Positions 62,963 to 64,000 of a stretch of 64,000 nt of DNA are shown piece after piece; the first letter of the stretch is position 1, and every line of letters starts with the position of its first letter. The stretch covers positions 14,713,639 to 14,777,638 of the forward strand of contig CM053337.1 in the NCBI GenBank assembly GCA_028583605.1. Reading direction: 5' to 3'. Position numbers and translations under genes: made by a program. The notes under the pieces are model-generated. The model saw nothing but the letters and a program-made list of their open reading frames with translations. It was not told the DNA's origin and did not search any database. The stretch comes from Dastarcus helophoroides. Its lineage: Eukaryota > Arthropoda > Insecta > Coleoptera > Bothrideridae.

Positions 62963-64000
62963 CAATATCGTCTTTTTCTCGAGGTTTCGACTATTTTTTT
63001 TTTGACTTTTTTTTAATTTGACTTTCCTTGGACAATTTTTTGTACATTTCAATTTTTTTTTCAAATTCCGATATTTTTCTGAACATTTACCAAAAATTTC
63101 GATCTTTTAGATTCTGATTTTTTTTAGAAATTCTGGATTGGTTTCCTAAAATTTGCCTTTTTCGGAAAATCTTGATTTTTATCTCAATATCCGATATTTA
63201 ATATTTCAATAAATTTTTTTGCTTTTTTTTTGGTAAATTCGTCTTTTTTTTAATTTTGGATGGGAGAATGGAAGGATTGAAGAAAACGAAAAGAAGGAAG
63301 AGAAGAAAGGGAAGGAAGAGGAAGAATAAAAGGAAGGAAGGATGAAAGAGAAGGAATAGAAGGAAAGGTAAAAAGAGAAGTAAGGAAAGATGAAAGAGAA
63401 AGAAGAGGGGAAAGAGAAAGAGGGAAACGTAGGAAGGATGGAAAAGAAGGTAGAGAGGATCGAAGAATGGAAAAGCAGGAAGAGAAAGAACAGAAGAAAA
63501 GAAGTTAGAGAACGGAGAGAAGGAAAAGAAGGTAGAGAACGAAGAGAAGGAAGAGAAGGAAGAGAAGAAAGAGAAGCAAGAGAAGGAAGAGTAAAAAGAG
63601 AACGAAGGAAAGATGGAAGAGGATAGAAGGAGGAGAAGGAAGAAAGGAAGTAAATTTCTCTAACAATATCGTCTTTTTCTCAGGGTTTTGACTATTTTTT
63701 TTGACTTTTTTTTAATTTGACTTTCTTTGGACGATTTTTTGTCCATTTTAATTTTTTTTTCAAATTCCGATATTTTTCTGAACATTTACCAAAAATTTCG
63801 TTGTTTTAGATTCTGATTTTTTTTAGAAATTCTGACTGGTTTCTTAAAATTTGCCTTTTTCAGGAAATCTTGATTTTTATCTCAATATCCGATATTTAAT
63901 ATTTCAAAAATTTTTCTTGTTTTTTTTTTGGAAAATTGGTCTTTTTTTTAATTTTGGATGGAAGGACGGAAGCATGGAAGAGAAGAAAAATAAGGAAGAG
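62963..64000. repeat. About 701-bp tandem unit, 1.5 copies, with an embedded purine tract
   Basis: The first copy is 62963-63663, and the second starts at 63664 and runs off the window. Both begin CAATATCGTCTTTTTCTC and contain TCTGAACATTTACCAAAAAT and TATCTCAATATCCGATATTT, ending in TTTAATTTTGGATGG followed by GGAAG-type purine DNA (63262-63655 in copy 1). Confidence 0.9.

Overview
The window looks like AT-rich nuclear DNA of an arthropod, most likely an insect, and is mostly repetitive. The eukaryotic call rests on split genes with GT-AG introns (two of exactly 54 bp), a beta-tubulin gene, an IFT80-like WD40 exon, a short hAT-type MITE and extensive satellite DNA. 'Insect' rests on intron size, gene style and repeat types, and I cannot name the species. 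No prokaryotic genes, rRNA or CRISPR were seen, and no intact tRNA.

Three protein-coding loci can be supported. (1) A four-exon plus-strand gene (813-4658) joins in frame into a 243-residue protein with four membrane segments. Its last intron carries a 2.4 kb pyrimidine-only tract. (2) A minus-strand beta-tubulin gene has its first coding exon at 52401-52457 (19 codons) and its large terminal exon at 9320-about 10502. They are separated by about 41.9 kb of mostly satellite DNA, and the short middle exon (about codons 20-54) could not be found. (3) A single minus-strand exon at 53710-53819 matches the WD40 region of the ciliary protein IFT80. It stands alone, 1.25 kb upstream of the tubulin start, next to a 5.5 kb purine tract. 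Beta-tubulin and IFT80 are both axoneme-related, but nothing here shows that they are linked in function.

Repeat layout from left to right: 22-bp repeat (245-336); pyrimidine tract (1611-4008); 221-bp satellite on both sides of the tubulin terminal exon (5670-8500 and 10590-15800), the right part with alternating A/B monomers; 348-bp repeat (16740-18215); a giant imperfect palindrome (19283-33355) with G-rich/C-rich 50-bp repeats in its arms and a near-perfect 17-bp array (24445-26447) at its centre; pentamer TTCTC array (34976-37364); 170-205-bp repeat (38874-41096); TGTATTTTGTA-type minisatellite (45688-49770); purine array (53860-59395); several short perfect hairpins (59.6-60.8 kb); and a 0.7-kb tandem unit at the right edge. 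A small structured repeat family with a conserved compensating hairpin recurs at least five times across 26.7-60.3 kb.

Most of the remaining DNA is AT-rich and carries a diffuse, degenerate CGAAATTT motif in both orientations. Long open frames inside the repeat arrays (Phe/Ser/Leu, Lys/Glu/Arg or Cys/Ile/Leu/Tyr polymers) are composition artefacts and are not annotated as genes.
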